Of a DNA stretch of 16,382 nt, positions 7,302 through 15,288 are shown one piece after another. Source of the DNA: an uncultured Akkermansia sp. (GTDB lineage Bacteria; Verrucomicrobiota; Verrucomicrobiia; Verrucomicrobiales; Akkermansiaceae); the NCBI GenBank assembly GCA_904501955.1, contig CAJGCY010000045.1:1-16382 (forward strand), written 5' to 3'. Made by a program: the position numbers and the translations under genes. The first letter of the stretch is position 1. Every line of letters starts with the position of its first letter. Under the pieces are notes generated by a model that worked only from the letters and a program-made list of their open reading frames with translations, did no database searches and was not told the DNA's origin.

Positions 7302-8273
7302 ATGAAAGAAAGCTCAAAAATCACACTATTACGCTTACCCTTAACGCATTGGGTAAGTTTGGCCATTTATGTAGCAATACTTGTTATTTTTATCTTTTTC
7401 TATTCAGGCTTTGTAGAGGGGCGACATTCCGCCGCCGGATGGCTGGACAGCGCATGGAATCCGGAGACAGATTACGAGCACGGGTGGATGATACCGATAC
7501 TGAGTGGCTACATGGTGTGGCACGCTGCGCGTGAGCTGAAAGGCACGCCACTGAGCGGCAGCCTGCACGGGCTGTGGGCAGTGCTGGCGGGTGGTTTGCT
7601 GTGCCTACTGGCCGTGCGCACGCAGCAACCGCGCATTGCGATAGGCGCCGTGCCCTTTGCCCTGCTGGGGGCGGTGTGGAGCTACTGGGGATGGGCAGCA
7701 GCGCGTAAGTGTGCCTTCCCCCTGTTCTTCCTGTGGCTGGCCATACCGCTGCCGGGCTTCCAGCAAGCCACGGTGGGGCTGCAGCTGCTCTCCGCCCAAG
7801 CAGCCCACTGGGGAGCAGAGCTGTGCGGGGTGGAAACCATCATGCAGGGCACCAACATAGCCTCCGCGGACGGCAGCTGGGACGCCTACAACATCGCCGG
7901 TGGCTGCTCCGGCATCCGCTCGCTGATGGCCCTGTTCATGATTTCCATTGCCTGGGGGTACTTGGCGGATAAGCTTGCGCTGTGGAAGCGCATTACCCTG
8001 GCACTGAGCGCCATACCGCTGGCCATCTTGGGCAATGCCTTCCGCGTGGCGAGCATCTTCATCTGCGCGGAGTACATCAACCCCGCCTTTGCCGGCAAAA
8101 CCTGGCACGACTGGTCGGGCCTGCTGTTCTTCTTCCCGGCAACACTCATCGGGCTTATGTTTTTGCACGCCGTATTGGCCGGCGAGGTGCCGTTTTTGCG
8201 GCGGCGCAAGGTCATCATCACCCGCCGCAGCAGCACCTGCCCCACCCCCACTGAGAAAGGAGATGCAGCATGA
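7302..8273 (+). CDS. Exosortase (transmembrane transpeptidase-like sorting enzyme)
   Basis: A 323-aa polytopic inner-membrane protein of the exosortase/archaeosortase family, which cleaves C-terminal sorting tails such as PEP-CTERM from secreted proteins. The three catalytic residues are visible: Cys202 in AGGCSGIRSLMAL, Arg248 in GNAFRVASI and His269 in WHDWSGLLFFF. Typical N-terminal family features are also present, namely the loop DYEHGWMIPILSGYMVW (57-73) and an AIPLPGF motif (147-153). About eight hydrophobic segments span 17-295, and a basic cytoplasmic tail (299-309) ends the protein. The next gene starts inside its stop codon, so the two are translationally coupled. I cannot assign a lettered subtype. 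No protein with a PEP-CTERM-like tail is seen in the window, so its substrates must be encoded elsewhere. Confidence 0.93.
   Translation: MKESSKITLLRLPLTHWVSLAIYVAILVIFIFFYSGFVEGRHSAAGWLDSAWNPETDYEHGWMIPILSGYMVWHAARELKGTPLSGSLHGLWAVLAGGLLCLLAVRTQQPRIAIGAVPFALLGAVWSYWGWAAARKCAFPLFFLWLAIPLPGFQQATVGLQLLSAQAAHWGAELCGVETIMQGTNIASADGSWDAYNIAGGCSGIRSLMALFMISIAWGYLADKLALWKRITLALSAIPLAILGNAFRVASIFICAEYINPAFAGKTWHDWSGLLFFFPATLIGLMFLHAVLAGEVPFLRRRKVIITRRSSTCPTPTEKGDAA
8256..8262 (+). promoter_or_regulatory. Ribosome-binding site for the EpsI-like gene
   Basis: The sequence aaaggag ends 7 nt before the ATG at 8270. It is the clearest Shine-Dalgarno sequence in the window and supports this start, even though the start overlaps the exosortase stop as atga. 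Confidence 0.75.
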
Positions 8274-9031
8274 ACAAACTCACCCGCACCGCAGGCATTT
8301 TTGCAGCGCCACTACTGCTGGCCCTGCTGCTGAGCCTCATATACCTGGTACCGAATAACCCGCAGTTGCAGGAGTCCGCCATCTCCGCGGATTTGCCCTG
8401 TGGCACAACGCTCCCCGGCTGGTTCGGCGAGCGCGTGCAGGAAAGCAAAGAAGAACGCGAGGCCTTGGCGGCCGATACACGCTTCAGCAAGGCCATCTAC
8501 CGCCGTTGCAAGAGCCGGTATGAGACGGACTCCATCTTCCTGAGCCCCCAAAGCAACTACGCGGGGGAGCACCTGCTGTACGGGCCCACCATCTCCGTCT
8601 CCATCGTCTACTCCGGCAGTGACATGAACTCCTCCATCCACCGCCCGGAGCGCTGCCTGCCCTCGCAGGGGCACCAAGAGCTGGTGGGGGAAGACAAAGT
8701 ACTCAAGCTCAAGAATGGGGAGAGCATCAACTTCCGCCGCCTGCGCTCCTACACCCTGCCCGGCACCAAGCGCAGCAAACGCACGGAGCACATCCACTAC
8801 TACGTATTCGTGGGGCATGACTGCATACAGCACACCCACCTGGGCCGCACCTTCCGCGACATGTGGGACCGCGTGGTGCACGGCCGCGTGCAGCGCTGGG
8901 CTTATTTCCAAATAGGCGCTGAGTGGGGCGGCGACACCGGCACCACCGAGCAAGAGGCGGAGCAAGCCCTTCAAGAAATCATTGCCGAGCTCTCCGCCAC
9001 CCAAATCAACTGGAATCAGGTGAAAAACTGA
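8270..9031 (+). CDS. EpsI-type exosortase-associated protein
   Basis: A 253-aa protein with an N-terminal membrane anchor (about 10-27, AAPLLLALLLSLIYLV) and a periplasmic domain. The core matches the EpsI/DUF3485 pattern: a tyrosine-rich strand SIVYSGSDM (111-119) followed by the signature HRPERCLPSQGH (124-135). Further on are YYVFVGHD (177-184) and DRVVHGRVQRWAYFQI (200-215). EpsI-type domains occur fused to exosortases or encoded next to them and are thought to help processing or extracellular polysaccharide export; the biochemical role is not settled. Here it is separate and overlaps the exosortase gene by 4 bp with a good Shine-Dalgarno sequence, so the two are surely cotranscribed. Three cysteines (C44, C80, C129) lie in the exported part and could form a disulfide. 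Confidence 0.85.
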   Translation: MNKLTRTAGIFAAPLLLALLLSLIYLVPNNPQLQESAISADLPCGTTLPGWFGERVQESKEEREALAADTRFSKAIYRRCKSRYETDSIFLSPQSNYAGEHLLYGPTISVSIVYSGSDMNSSIHRPERCLPSQGHQELVGEDKVLKLKNGESINFRRLRSYTLPGTKRSKRTEHIHYYVFVGHDCIQHTHLGRTFRDMWDRVVHGRVQRWAYFQIGAEWGGDTGTTEQEAEQALQEIIAELSATQINWNQVKN

Positions 9032-9060
9032 CAGGATAGTTGCACCACGGCGCATATTTA

Positions 9061-9072
9061 ATCTTGCAAGAT
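9061..9072. promoter_or_regulatory. 12-bp palindrome upstream of the PutA-like gene
   Basis: A perfect palindrome, atcttgcaagat, sits 32 bp before the ATG at 9105, nested in a looser inverted repeat (gttgca 9039-9044 with tgcaac 9072-9077). It lies in the 73-bp gap after the EpsI-like gene and could be an operator for the following gene. No strong -35/-10 pair is seen. The purine run aaagga (9081-9086) is about 18 nt from the start, rather far for a ribosome-binding site. Confidence 0.35.
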
Positions 9073-9104
9073 GCAACGCTAAAGGATAAAATAACCGTAC
9101 GATT

Positions 9105-12100
9105 ATGGGAGATTTCAATATAAGCGCATTACTCAAGGAGGCAAAAGACCGCAAATGGGATGACCGTACATTGGCGCAACGCTCCGCGGATACCGCGCAA
9201 GATCTCCATGCGGAATCCATCCGCAAGCTCCATTCCGATGAGCGCACCCTGCTGTCCGCCCTCAGCCGCTTGGTGGCGGATGAGAAGAACCGTGCCTTCC
9301 TCAGCAAGCTGTGTGACAGTGTGCTGCACGGCAGCAGCGAAGAGCACCAGTGCAACAACCTGCGCAAGTTGCTCTCCGACTTCGGCGGCGTGCCCACCTT
9401 CTTCAGCACCATGGCTAGGCTGCGCTTCAAGGCGGCCTCCATCGCCTCCCGCGGTATGCAGGGCGCGGCTCTGAATGAAATCCGCCGCATCTTCCGCTCC
9501 ACCTTCGGGGAGCTCACCCTGCCCACCCAAATGGACAAGGTGGACAAACGCGTGCGCGAGTTCGGCAAAGACAAGCTCACCCTCGCGCTCTCCCCGCTCT
9601 CGCCGACCGTGTTCGGCCACAAAAGCGCGGAGCGCTACCGCCGTAATTTGGAGGCCATCCAATCCCGCCAAACCGGCGTAGGCCTTACCGTGCAGCCGTG
9701 GAGGCTCTGCCCCGGCCTCACCCCCTACGCACCGACCAGCGGCGCCAAGGAGCTGGCGGAGAAACTGCGCGAGCTCATCCGCCTCTCCATGAGCGGTGGG
9801 CTCTCCACCCCCATTATTGTGGAGAGCGGGCACTCCGCCCTGCTGCCCGTGGTGGTGGAGGGGTACAAACTCGCCCTGCACGGCGCGGAGTTCCACAAGG
9901 CCAACGTCATGCTGGAGCTGCCGGCCTACCTGAACAAAGCACCGGCCATCTTGCGTGAGCTGACGGAATGGGCAAGCGCCCGCGCCGCAAAAGGTGCTGC
10001 CCCGGCAAAAATTCTGATTGTCAAGGGCTCTCACTTGGACACCGAGCGCGAGAACGCCTTCACCTACGGCGCGGAAAATGCCGCCGCCACCACCAAAGCC
10101 CAGACGGACACACGCTTCAAGCAGCTGGTGCACACCGCCATTTCCGCAAAAGCCAAGGCCATTTGCCCCGTCATCGGCACGCACAACCCCTTCGACATCA
10201 CCTACGCCCTGCTGGATTGGGGGCGCTGCGGGCGCGATGGCCTGCCGCACTTCGTCTTCCGCGGAGGCTTGGGGAACCACCTGGGCCGCACGCTGGCGCG
10301 CGCCGGCGCCACCGTCACCCTGACCGCCGGTATCGCCGGTGAAGACGCCGACAACGCCGGCTTCGAGAATTACCTGCAAAGCCTCGTCAGCGAGCTGACC
10401 CGCCCGGATGGGTTCCTGACCTACGGCTACTCGCTGGAGCCGGACTCCATGGGCTGGACCCGCATGCGCCAGCAGTTCCTCGCCTCGCTCAGCGGGCGTG
10501 AAGAAGCCGCGGCAGAGCCGGATAAGGGGGTGGACAACTTTGTGCCCGGCACCTACGGCAAAGTGACGGAGCGTGCCTACACGGCTGCATTTTTTGCCGC
10601 AGCGGAGGCTGAGCGCGAGAACCGCCCGCCCACCATACCGCTGGTACTGAATGGTAAAGAGGAGCCCAGCCCCCTCACCTGCATCCAGCGTTCACTCACC
10701 GCCCCCGGCTTTGAGGACTACCGCTTTATCAGCGCAGACTTCCGCGCGGTGGATACCGTGCTGCGGCACGCGAACTCTGCAGCGGTCACCCGCTCCGCCT
10801 CTTGTGATGAAGCCCTGCGCACCCAGTTGCTGCGCATAGCCCGCGGCATAGAGGAGCACCGAACCGAGCTGGGAGCCCTGCTGGTAAAAGACGCGGGCTT
10901 CACCTTTGAGGATGCCGAGCACGAGCTGCTGTGCGCCATCGACGCCTGCCACTATTATGAGCTTTGTGCGGACCGCGACGGCCTGCGCGACGGCACCACC
11001 CCTGCCCCGCTGGGTGTGGTGGTGGTAGCCCCCGGCAGGGAGCACCCCCTGGCCAACGCCGTGGCGGGAATTGCCGCTGCGTGGGTAACGGGCAACACCA
11101 TCGTCTACAAACCCGCAGCAAACAACACCCTGCTCGGCCACCGCTTGGTGGGCATCCTGCGCGAGGCAGGGCTCACCGACCCGCAGCTGCAATTCGTGCC
11201 CTGCTTAGACAACCAGATTGCCACCAAGCTGCTCACCTCCCCCAAGGCGAATGCCGTCATCACCGCGAACTCCCGCAGCAGCGCGCAAGAGATTACGGAG
11301 AAATCCCCCACCCTGCGCCTGTGCAGCCAGCCCTGCGGCACCACCACAGCCTACCTCTCCGCATCCGGCAACTGGGAGCGCGTGGTGCGCGAGCTGCCGC
11401 AGCGCGTGTTCCGCCGCTCAGGCCAATCCCCCACTTGCCCGCATGTGCTGCTCGTGCATGCCGCCATGTACGACAACCAGCACTTCATCAACGCTCTCAA
11501 AGATGCCGTGGGCGTTCTCCGCGCTGAGCCCGGCTGGCGTGAGGAAGCGAACCTCGGCCCGATGTCCGCCCCGCTCTCCCCGGAGCAGCTGCACCAGCTC
11601 ACCCGCACGGAGGGTGAGGAAGCTTGGCTGGTGCAACCCCGCACGGCGGAAATCGGCTCCATCATTTGGACCCCCGGTGTGCGCACCGGCGTACGCCCCG
11701 GCAGCCCCCTGCTGCAGCACATCAACGGCCTGCCCATCTTGGCGCTCATGCGAGTGGAAAGCACCGCGCGCGCCATCACCCTGCAGCGTGAGCTCTCCGC
11801 CGGCCAGGCCGCCGTCATCTACTCGCACGATGACGCCGAGATTCAATCTTGGAAGCGCGAGCTGGCCAACTGTGCCCACCTGTGCGTGAACTGCTGCCCC
11901 TCCGCTCGCCCGGGCTTGCTGCCCTTCGGCAACTGGTGCCCCGCCCTTTACGGCACACACCCCCTGCCCGGCGGTCGCAACTTCCTGCTCTCCCTCAGCA
12001 AATGGGAGGAAACCGCACGCCCGCAGCGCCGCGGCAAGCAGCGTAACATAGCCTTCACCCCGTGGGAGGTCCTCTTCCCGAAGCCCAACCCGGATGACGC

Positions 12101-12578
12101 CATGCGCCTCACCACGGCGGCGGACTCCATCTCCTACTGGTGGGAGAACGAGTTCGGCACCACCCACGTGCTCTGCCCCAAACCCGGTGAGCAGACCACC
12201 CTGCGCTACCTGCCGCTGCCCACCTGCATCCGTGTAGAGAAAGCCACCTCCGACATCGACCTCTCCATCGCCATCATGGCGGCGCTCAAGGCCGGCGCCC
12301 CCCTGCAAATCAGCGCGGAAACCACACGCCAGTGGATGCCCCAGCAGCTGGACCGCCTCGGTATCACCCTCACGGTGGAAAGCCGCACGGACTACCTCAC
12401 CCGCATGCCCGCTCTCGCGGCGGATGGCGTGTTCGTCCGCGACATGGCCGCCACCCCGGAGGAGCTTGCCGTCGCCGCTGCCTGTGGCCTGCACATCTGC
12501 ACGGACCCCATCATCAGCAACGGCCGCATCGAGATGCTCCACTACCTCCGCGAGCAAACCATCACGGAAAAAGCATAA
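9105..12578 (+). CDS. putA: PutA-like bifunctional proline catabolism protein with altered active sites
   Basis: A 1157-aa protein with PutA architecture. A proline dehydrogenase-like barrel covers about 60-460, with recognisable blocks AKILIVKGSHLD (301-312, family VKGAYWD), IGTHNPFD (357-364, family ATHNAHT) and ARAGATVTL (398-406, family ENGANTSF). A P5C/aldehyde dehydrogenase-like region covers about 510-975: PLGVVVVAPGREHPLANAVA (635-654), NTIVYKPAANN (664-674), RSGQSPTCPHVLLV (771-784), LLPFGNWCPALYG (938-950). A C-terminal domain follows (980-1157). There is no N-terminal ribbon-helix-helix repressor domain. Canonical PutA oxidises proline to glutamate via P5C. Here, aligning by eye without gaps, the catalytic Cys of GQRC becomes Pro776 (with Cys778 nearby), the Glu of AETGG becomes Gln742, and the EVFGPV motif is replaced by HINGLPI (872-878). 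In the PRODH part several substrate-binding positions also differ. The frame is intact over 3.4 kb, so it is presumably functional. It may be a divergent enzyme or a pseudoenzyme; membership of the family is confident, activity is not. Confidence 0.85.
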   Translation: MGDFNISALLKEAKDRKWDDRTLAQRSADTAQDLHAESIRKLHSDERTLLSALSRLVADEKNRAFLSKLCDSVLHGSSEEHQCNNLRKLLSDFGGVPTFFSTMARLRFKAASIASRGMQGAALNEIRRIFRSTFGELTLPTQMDKVDKRVREFGKDKLTLALSPLSPTVFGHKSAERYRRNLEAIQSRQTGVGLTVQPWRLCPGLTPYAPTSGAKELAEKLRELIRLSMSGGLSTPIIVESGHSALLPVVVEGYKLALHGAEFHKANVMLELPAYLNKAPAILRELTEWASARAAKGAAPAKILIVKGSHLDTERENAFTYGAENAAATTKAQTDTRFKQLVHTAISAKAKAICPVIGTHNPFDITYALLDWGRCGRDGLPHFVFRGGLGNHLGRTLARAGATVTLTAGIAGEDADNAGFENYLQSLVSELTRPDGFLTYGYSLEPDSMGWTRMRQQFLASLSGREEAAAEPDKGVDNFVPGTYGKVTERAYTAAFFAAAEAERENRPPTIPLVLNGKEEPSPLTCIQRSLTAPGFEDYRFISADFRAVDTVLRHANSAAVTRSASCDEALRTQLLRIARGIEEHRTELGALLVKDAGFTFEDAEHELLCAIDACHYYELCADRDGLRDGTTPAPLGVVVVAPGREHPLANAVAGIAAAWVTGNTIVYKPAANNTLLGHRLVGILREAGLTDPQLQFVPCLDNQIATKLLTSPKANAVITANSRSSAQEITEKSPTLRLCSQPCGTTTAYLSASGNWERVVRELPQRVFRRSGQSPTCPHVLLVHAAMYDNQHFINALKDAVGVLRAEPGWREEANLGPMSAPLSPEQLHQLTRTEGEEAWLVQPRTAEIGSIIWTPGVRTGVRPGSPLLQHINGLPILALMRVESTARAITLQRELSAGQAAVIYSHDDAEIQSWKRELANCAHLCVNCCPSARPGLLPFGNWCPALYGTHPLPGGRNFLLSLSKWEETARPQRRGKQRNIAFTPWEVLFPKPNPDDAMRLTTAADSISYWWENEFGTTHVLCPKPGEQTTLRYLPLPTCIRVEKATSDIDLSIAIMAALKAGAPLQISAETTRQWMPQQLDRLGITLTVESRTDYLTRMPALAADGVFVRDMAATPEELAVAAACGLHICTDPIISNGRIEMLHYLREQTITEKA

Positions 12579-12598
12579 GGGGAGTTTGCGCAACAAAT

Positions 12599-12661
12599 GG
12601 GACCTTTTTTAGTCCCTCAACTACACGTAGGGCTCATCTGTAAGAGGGACTGAAGTCCCTC
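12599..12661. terminator. Hairpin pair between convergent genes
   Basis: Between the PutA-like gene (ends 12578) and the Sel1-repeat gene (ends 12708 from the other side) the sequence gtccctc occurs twice (12612-12618 and 12655-12661), and its complement gagggac once (12644-12650). Three pairings are possible: 12599-12603 with 12612-12616, 12611-12618 with 12644-12651, and 12644-12650 with 12655-12661 (7 bp, loop tgaa). The six-T run is in the first loop rather than after a stem, so this is not a textbook terminator. A bidirectional transcription end is still the simplest role. Confidence 0.5.
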
Positions 12662-12707
12662 GCTCCGATATGATTATTACCACCTTTTCCGCCCTGCCGG
12701 GTAGGGT

Positions 12708-13115
12708 TCAGCGCCGGCGGGCGAGGCGGAGGAGGGCATCGTAGGCCTTAGGGACGCCGAGGGCGGCGGCTTTGCGGTACCACCAAGCGGCGAGCTCGGG
12801 GCTCTTAGGGGCGCCGTTGCCTTTTTCAAAACACTCACCGAGGCGCAGGGTAGCACCGGAGTGGCCTAACTTGGCAGCCTGCTCAAAGCAACTGACACCG
12901 CCGGAGGGGTCGCGCGGGCAGCCGATGCCCTTCAAATAGCACTTGCCGAGCTGGTACATGGCATCCGCATCTCCCGCGCGGGCAGCTACATCGAACAACT
13001 GCACGGCTTTTTCATAATTGCGGGGCTCGCCCCGGCCACGCATCAATCGCTTGGCCAGGTGCATGCAGGCGTTGGGGTCACCCGCTGCGGCGCGCTCGTG
13101 CAAGTCATCCGTCAT
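12708..13115 (-). CDS. Sel1-repeat (TPR-like) protein
   Basis: A 135-aa protein made almost entirely of three Sel1-like repeats of about 36 residues (roughly 13-48, 49-85 and 86-121). They show the usual pattern, for example AMYQLGKCYLKGIGCPRDPSG, then FEQAAKLGHSGA. The repeats fold as paired helices and generally mediate protein-protein contacts. No signal peptide is seen, so it is probably cytoplasmic; the partner is unknown. It ends in LARRR. It is the last gene of a tight minus-strand cluster, starting 6 bp after the stop of the MarC-family gene, and is probably cotranscribed with it. Confidence 0.88.
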   Translation of the reverse strand: MTDDLHERAAAGDPNACMHLAKRLMRGRGEPRNYEKAVQLFDVAARAGDADAMYQLGKCYLKGIGCPRDPSGGVSCFEQAAKLGHSGATLRLGECFEKGNGAPKSPELAAWWYRKAAALGVPKAYDALLRLARRR

Positions 13116-13121
13116 GGCGTG

Positions 13122-13748
13122 TTACTGAAGTTGAGAGGGCAGCACCTTCAGGTATTCTGTAATACCGTTGAGCACCATTTGCACGGCAATCATGACAAGT
13201 ACCGTACCCATCAAACGGGTAAGAGCTACCGTGCCTTTCTCGCCCAGGTAGCCAAGCAATTTGCCGGAGAAAAACAGCAGCAATGCCGCCCCGAGCCACG
13301 CCAGCAGCAGCGCCAGTATGCCCTCCGTCACCATGTGCTCAGAGGCAGCCATGGCGGCCTGCATCATCACCAGAGAAATAGCAGCCGGGCCCACGATGAG
13401 CGGCATGGCAACCGGTACGATGAAAGGCTCTTCCTCATGCCCGGCGTTGTGCGCCTCGTGCGTGGCGGATGAGGGGAACACCATGCCCACGGCAATCAAA
13501 AACAGCATGATGCCGCCCGTTATGTTCAGCGAGCCGGAGCTCAAGCCCAACCAGCCCAAAATCTCCTCACCCAAAAAGTAGAAGAGGAACAGTAAGCCGA
13601 GCACGATCATCATCTCGCGCACCAAGATGGCCACGCGGCGCTTTTTCTCCACCTTTTGCAGCAAGCCCTGCACCAAGGGGGCATTACCGGGCGGGTCCAT
13701 TACCAAAAACAAGGCACTGGCGGAGGCGATGATGTATTCCCAATTCAT
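13122..13748 (-). CDS. MarC family (UPF0056) integral membrane protein
   Basis: A 208-aa protein of the MarC/YhgN family, with about six membrane segments (about 7-28, 42-60, 72-92, 112-130, 145-163 and 181-198). Family landmarks are MDPPGNAPL (17-25) in the first segment, VPVAMPLIVGPAAIS (111-125) and RLMGTVLVMIAVQMVLNGI (178-196), which mark the two similar halves. A short loop rich in His and Glu (97-107) separates them. The family was named for its link to the E. coli mar locus, but that association with multidrug resistance was later withdrawn; the transported substrate remains unknown. The gene starts 8 bp after the stop of the ABC permease gene and ends 6 bp before the Sel1-repeat gene, so it sits in the middle of a probable four-gene operon. 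Confidence 0.92.
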   Translation of the reverse strand: MNWEYIIASASALFLVMDPPGNAPLVQGLLQKVEKKRRVAILVREMMIVLGLLFLFYFLGEEILGWLGLSSGSLNITGGIMLFLIAVGMVFPSSATHEAHNAGHEEEPFIVPVAMPLIVGPAAISLVMMQAAMAASEHMVTEGILALLLAWLGAALLLFFSGKLLGYLGEKGTVALTRLMGTVLVMIAVQMVLNGITEYLKVLPSQLQ

Positions 13749-13756
13749 ATACGTAT

Positions 13757-14680
13757 TCAGAATTCTTTGCGTGAGAACAGCATGGCAGATACCAGCAGAT
13801 GCAGTACCATGTAGCCCAGCGCAATCAGCGCCAAGCTACCCAACATCCCCCAGCCGAACGGCACCCCGGACGATGCCGTGTCCGCCACGTTGAAAATGCT
13901 GAAATCCGGCAGCAACACCGCTACCGCATGGCGGCAAAGCTCCATGCCCTGCCCCGTGCCCAGCGAGCCGGTTCCGGCCAAAATACCGGAGAACAACTGC
14001 CCCTGGAACATCCCCACAAAATACGCCCCGAGGCCGAAAATCATGCTCACAATCGTGCCACTGGTGAAGCATGAGAAGAGCAGCGTCATGCCCGTGAGCA
14101 CCCCGAAGCCCAAATACATGGCCATGATGCCGTGCTGCAGCTCCCAGCTGTTGCCGGCAGCCTGCACATGCTCGATGTAGGGCTGCATTTGCTCCGGCGT
14201 GGCGCCCTGCTTCTGCAGCAGTGGTATCATCTCCGCCACCATGCCATCCACACGCAGCTTCAGGATGAGCATCAGCATGCCGTCCATGAGCAGCAGCATG
14301 ACCAGCAAAAGCCCCCACACGCCCAGCAGCTTGCCCAGCAAATATTCAAAGCGAGGCACAGGCTTACACAAGATGGTGTACAAGATGCGATCCTCCGTGT
14401 CTCGCGGAATCAACAGCGCGGTGGCTCCCACGCAAAAAATCAAGCCGAACATCTGCATGCAGCCCAACGCTACATCTTTGATGAGCTGCAGCTGGTGCAA
14501 ACCGCGGGTCTCTACCCCCAAATGCCCGTGGTAGGGCAAAAATTGCAGCGCCATGAACGCCACACCGAACACCGCAAGCACCAAGAACAGGCGCATGCGC
14601 ACCAATTGCACAAAGGTTACGCCCGCCAGCGCCATCACGCGCCCCGGCATATGCACCAAGCTGCGTAACCCTCCTGCCAT
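13757..14680 (-). CDS. ABC-2 type transporter permease subunit
   Basis: A 307-aa integral membrane protein with about six hydrophobic segments (about 29-48, 70-91, 118-141, 187-205, 209-229 and 276-301). The best family marker is PRDTEDRILYTILCKPVPRF (92-111), which corresponds to the cytoplasmic coupling motif (DREDGTLYTLLSKPV) of ABC-2 permeases next to the second membrane helix. A 45-residue soluble segment (142-186) lies between segments 3 and 4. No ATP-binding partner is visible in the window, so it must come from elsewhere or lie beyond this cluster. The substrate cannot be told. It starts 18 bp after the RelE/ParE-like gene and ends 8 bp before the MarC-family gene. Confidence 0.82.
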   Translation of the reverse strand: MAGGLRSLVHMPGRVMALAGVTFVQLVRMRLFLVLAVFGVAFMALQFLPYHGHLGVETRGLHQLQLIKDVALGCMQMFGLIFCVGATALLIPRDTEDRILYTILCKPVPRFEYLLGKLLGVWGLLLVMLLLMDGMLMLILKLRVDGMVAEMIPLLQKQGATPEQMQPYIEHVQAAGNSWELQHGIMAMYLGFGVLTGMTLLFSCFTSGTIVSMIFGLGAYFVGMFQGQLFSGILAGTGSLGTGQGMELCRHAVAVLLPDFSIFNVADTASSGVPFGWGMLGSLALIALGYMVLHLLVSAMLFSRKEF

Positions 14681-14698
14681 CGGTCAGTTTTCTGCGGT

Positions 14699-15067
14699 TC
14701 AGCGTCGCGGTGCGTTCTCGCCCGCGTCTATCAGCTTCCAGAAGGAGCGTGAATTGCCCAGGTGCTGGTCCTCAGAGGCCGAACCCATACCCGAGCGGAA
14801 CAAGAAATCCTTCAGTGAGTCCGCATGCAGCACGCGCTGCACCACCACGGCACCATCCTCCATCGTGAAGTAAATGCGGTAGTCCTTGGAACGATAGCGG
14901 AAAATGCGGCGCCCGTCGCGCTCTACCACGCCAAAGCTGGGGTCTTCTTTCTCTCCGGACAAAAACGCCTCATCTACCTTAAAACCGGAGATGAGTTCCA
15001 ATTGTTCCAGCGTGGGAATGGCCGAGACTTCTCTCGCACTGATTTCATTAAATACGATCTGGTGCAT
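14699..15067 (-). CDS. Small RelE/ParE-like fold protein
   Basis: A 122-aa protein. Its middle part, GRRIFRYRSKDYRIYFTMED (52-71) followed by GAVVVQRVLHADSLKDFLFR (72-91), matches the beta-hairpin core of RelE/ParE-type proteins: R..RYR..DYRIYF, then VVVQRVLH. Toxins of that superfamily cleave mRNA at the ribosome or inhibit gyrase. The N-terminal 45 residues are less typical, and the C-terminal 30 are an extension. No antitoxin-sized partner gene is next to it. The downstream gene is an ABC permease, and upstream is the AT-rich non-coding region. It appears to be the first gene of the minus-strand cluster running to 12708. It may be a domesticated fold member rather than a toxin; toxin activity is not supported by the context. 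Confidence 0.6.
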   Translation of the reverse strand: MHQIVFNEISAREVSAIPTLEQLELISGFKVDEAFLSGEKEDPSFGVVERDGRRIFRYRSKDYRIYFTMEDGAVVVQRVLHADSLKDFLFRSGMGSASEDQHLGNSRSFWKLIDAGENAPRR

Positions 15068-15240
15068 CGCCTTGAGTCTACTCTATCACCCCCCTCTCTG
15101 GCAAGCCTAAATTTCGCCCACCCCCTTTTTTCATGCCTTTTTTTGAGTCCTCGGAGGCAATCATCGTTCTCTTCTCGCTCATTTTTTTCATGCATCAACA
15201 AAAAATTATTAAAAATTGACATTTTTTCTTAATTTTTGTA

Positions 15241-15269
15241 TTGACAAAAACACAAAAACAGCGTATCAT
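15241..15269 (+). promoter_or_regulatory. Near-consensus sigma-70 promoter
   Basis: TTGACA (15241-15246), 17-nt spacer, TATCAT (15264-15269, five of six consensus bases), in an A/T-rich context. A second TTGACA (15216-15221) lies 25 bp upstream with a weak -10 (tattga, 15239-15244). Transcription would start near 15276 and run rightward, away from the minus-strand operon starting at 15067. The gap 15068-15240 between them is AT-rich with poly-T runs, and I see no gene in it. Confidence 0.7.
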
Positions 15270-15288
15270 GCTCCCAGCAAGAGGCGCA

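Noticed and set aside
7204..7317. 38-residue N-terminal extension of PRPP synthase
   Set aside because: The family starts at the first beta-strand (MKIISGT); the extension would overlap the divergent promoter region and the exosortase start.
8312..9622. 436-codon minus-strand ORF across EpsI and the PutA-like gene
   Set aside because: It spans two plus-strand genes and their gap, and shows no family motif.
9129..10379. 416-codon minus-strand ORF antisense to the PutA-like gene (also 11418-12596)
   Set aside because: Long antisense frames are expected from strong GC bias at third codon positions; the translations are Gly/Val/Gln-rich without motifs.
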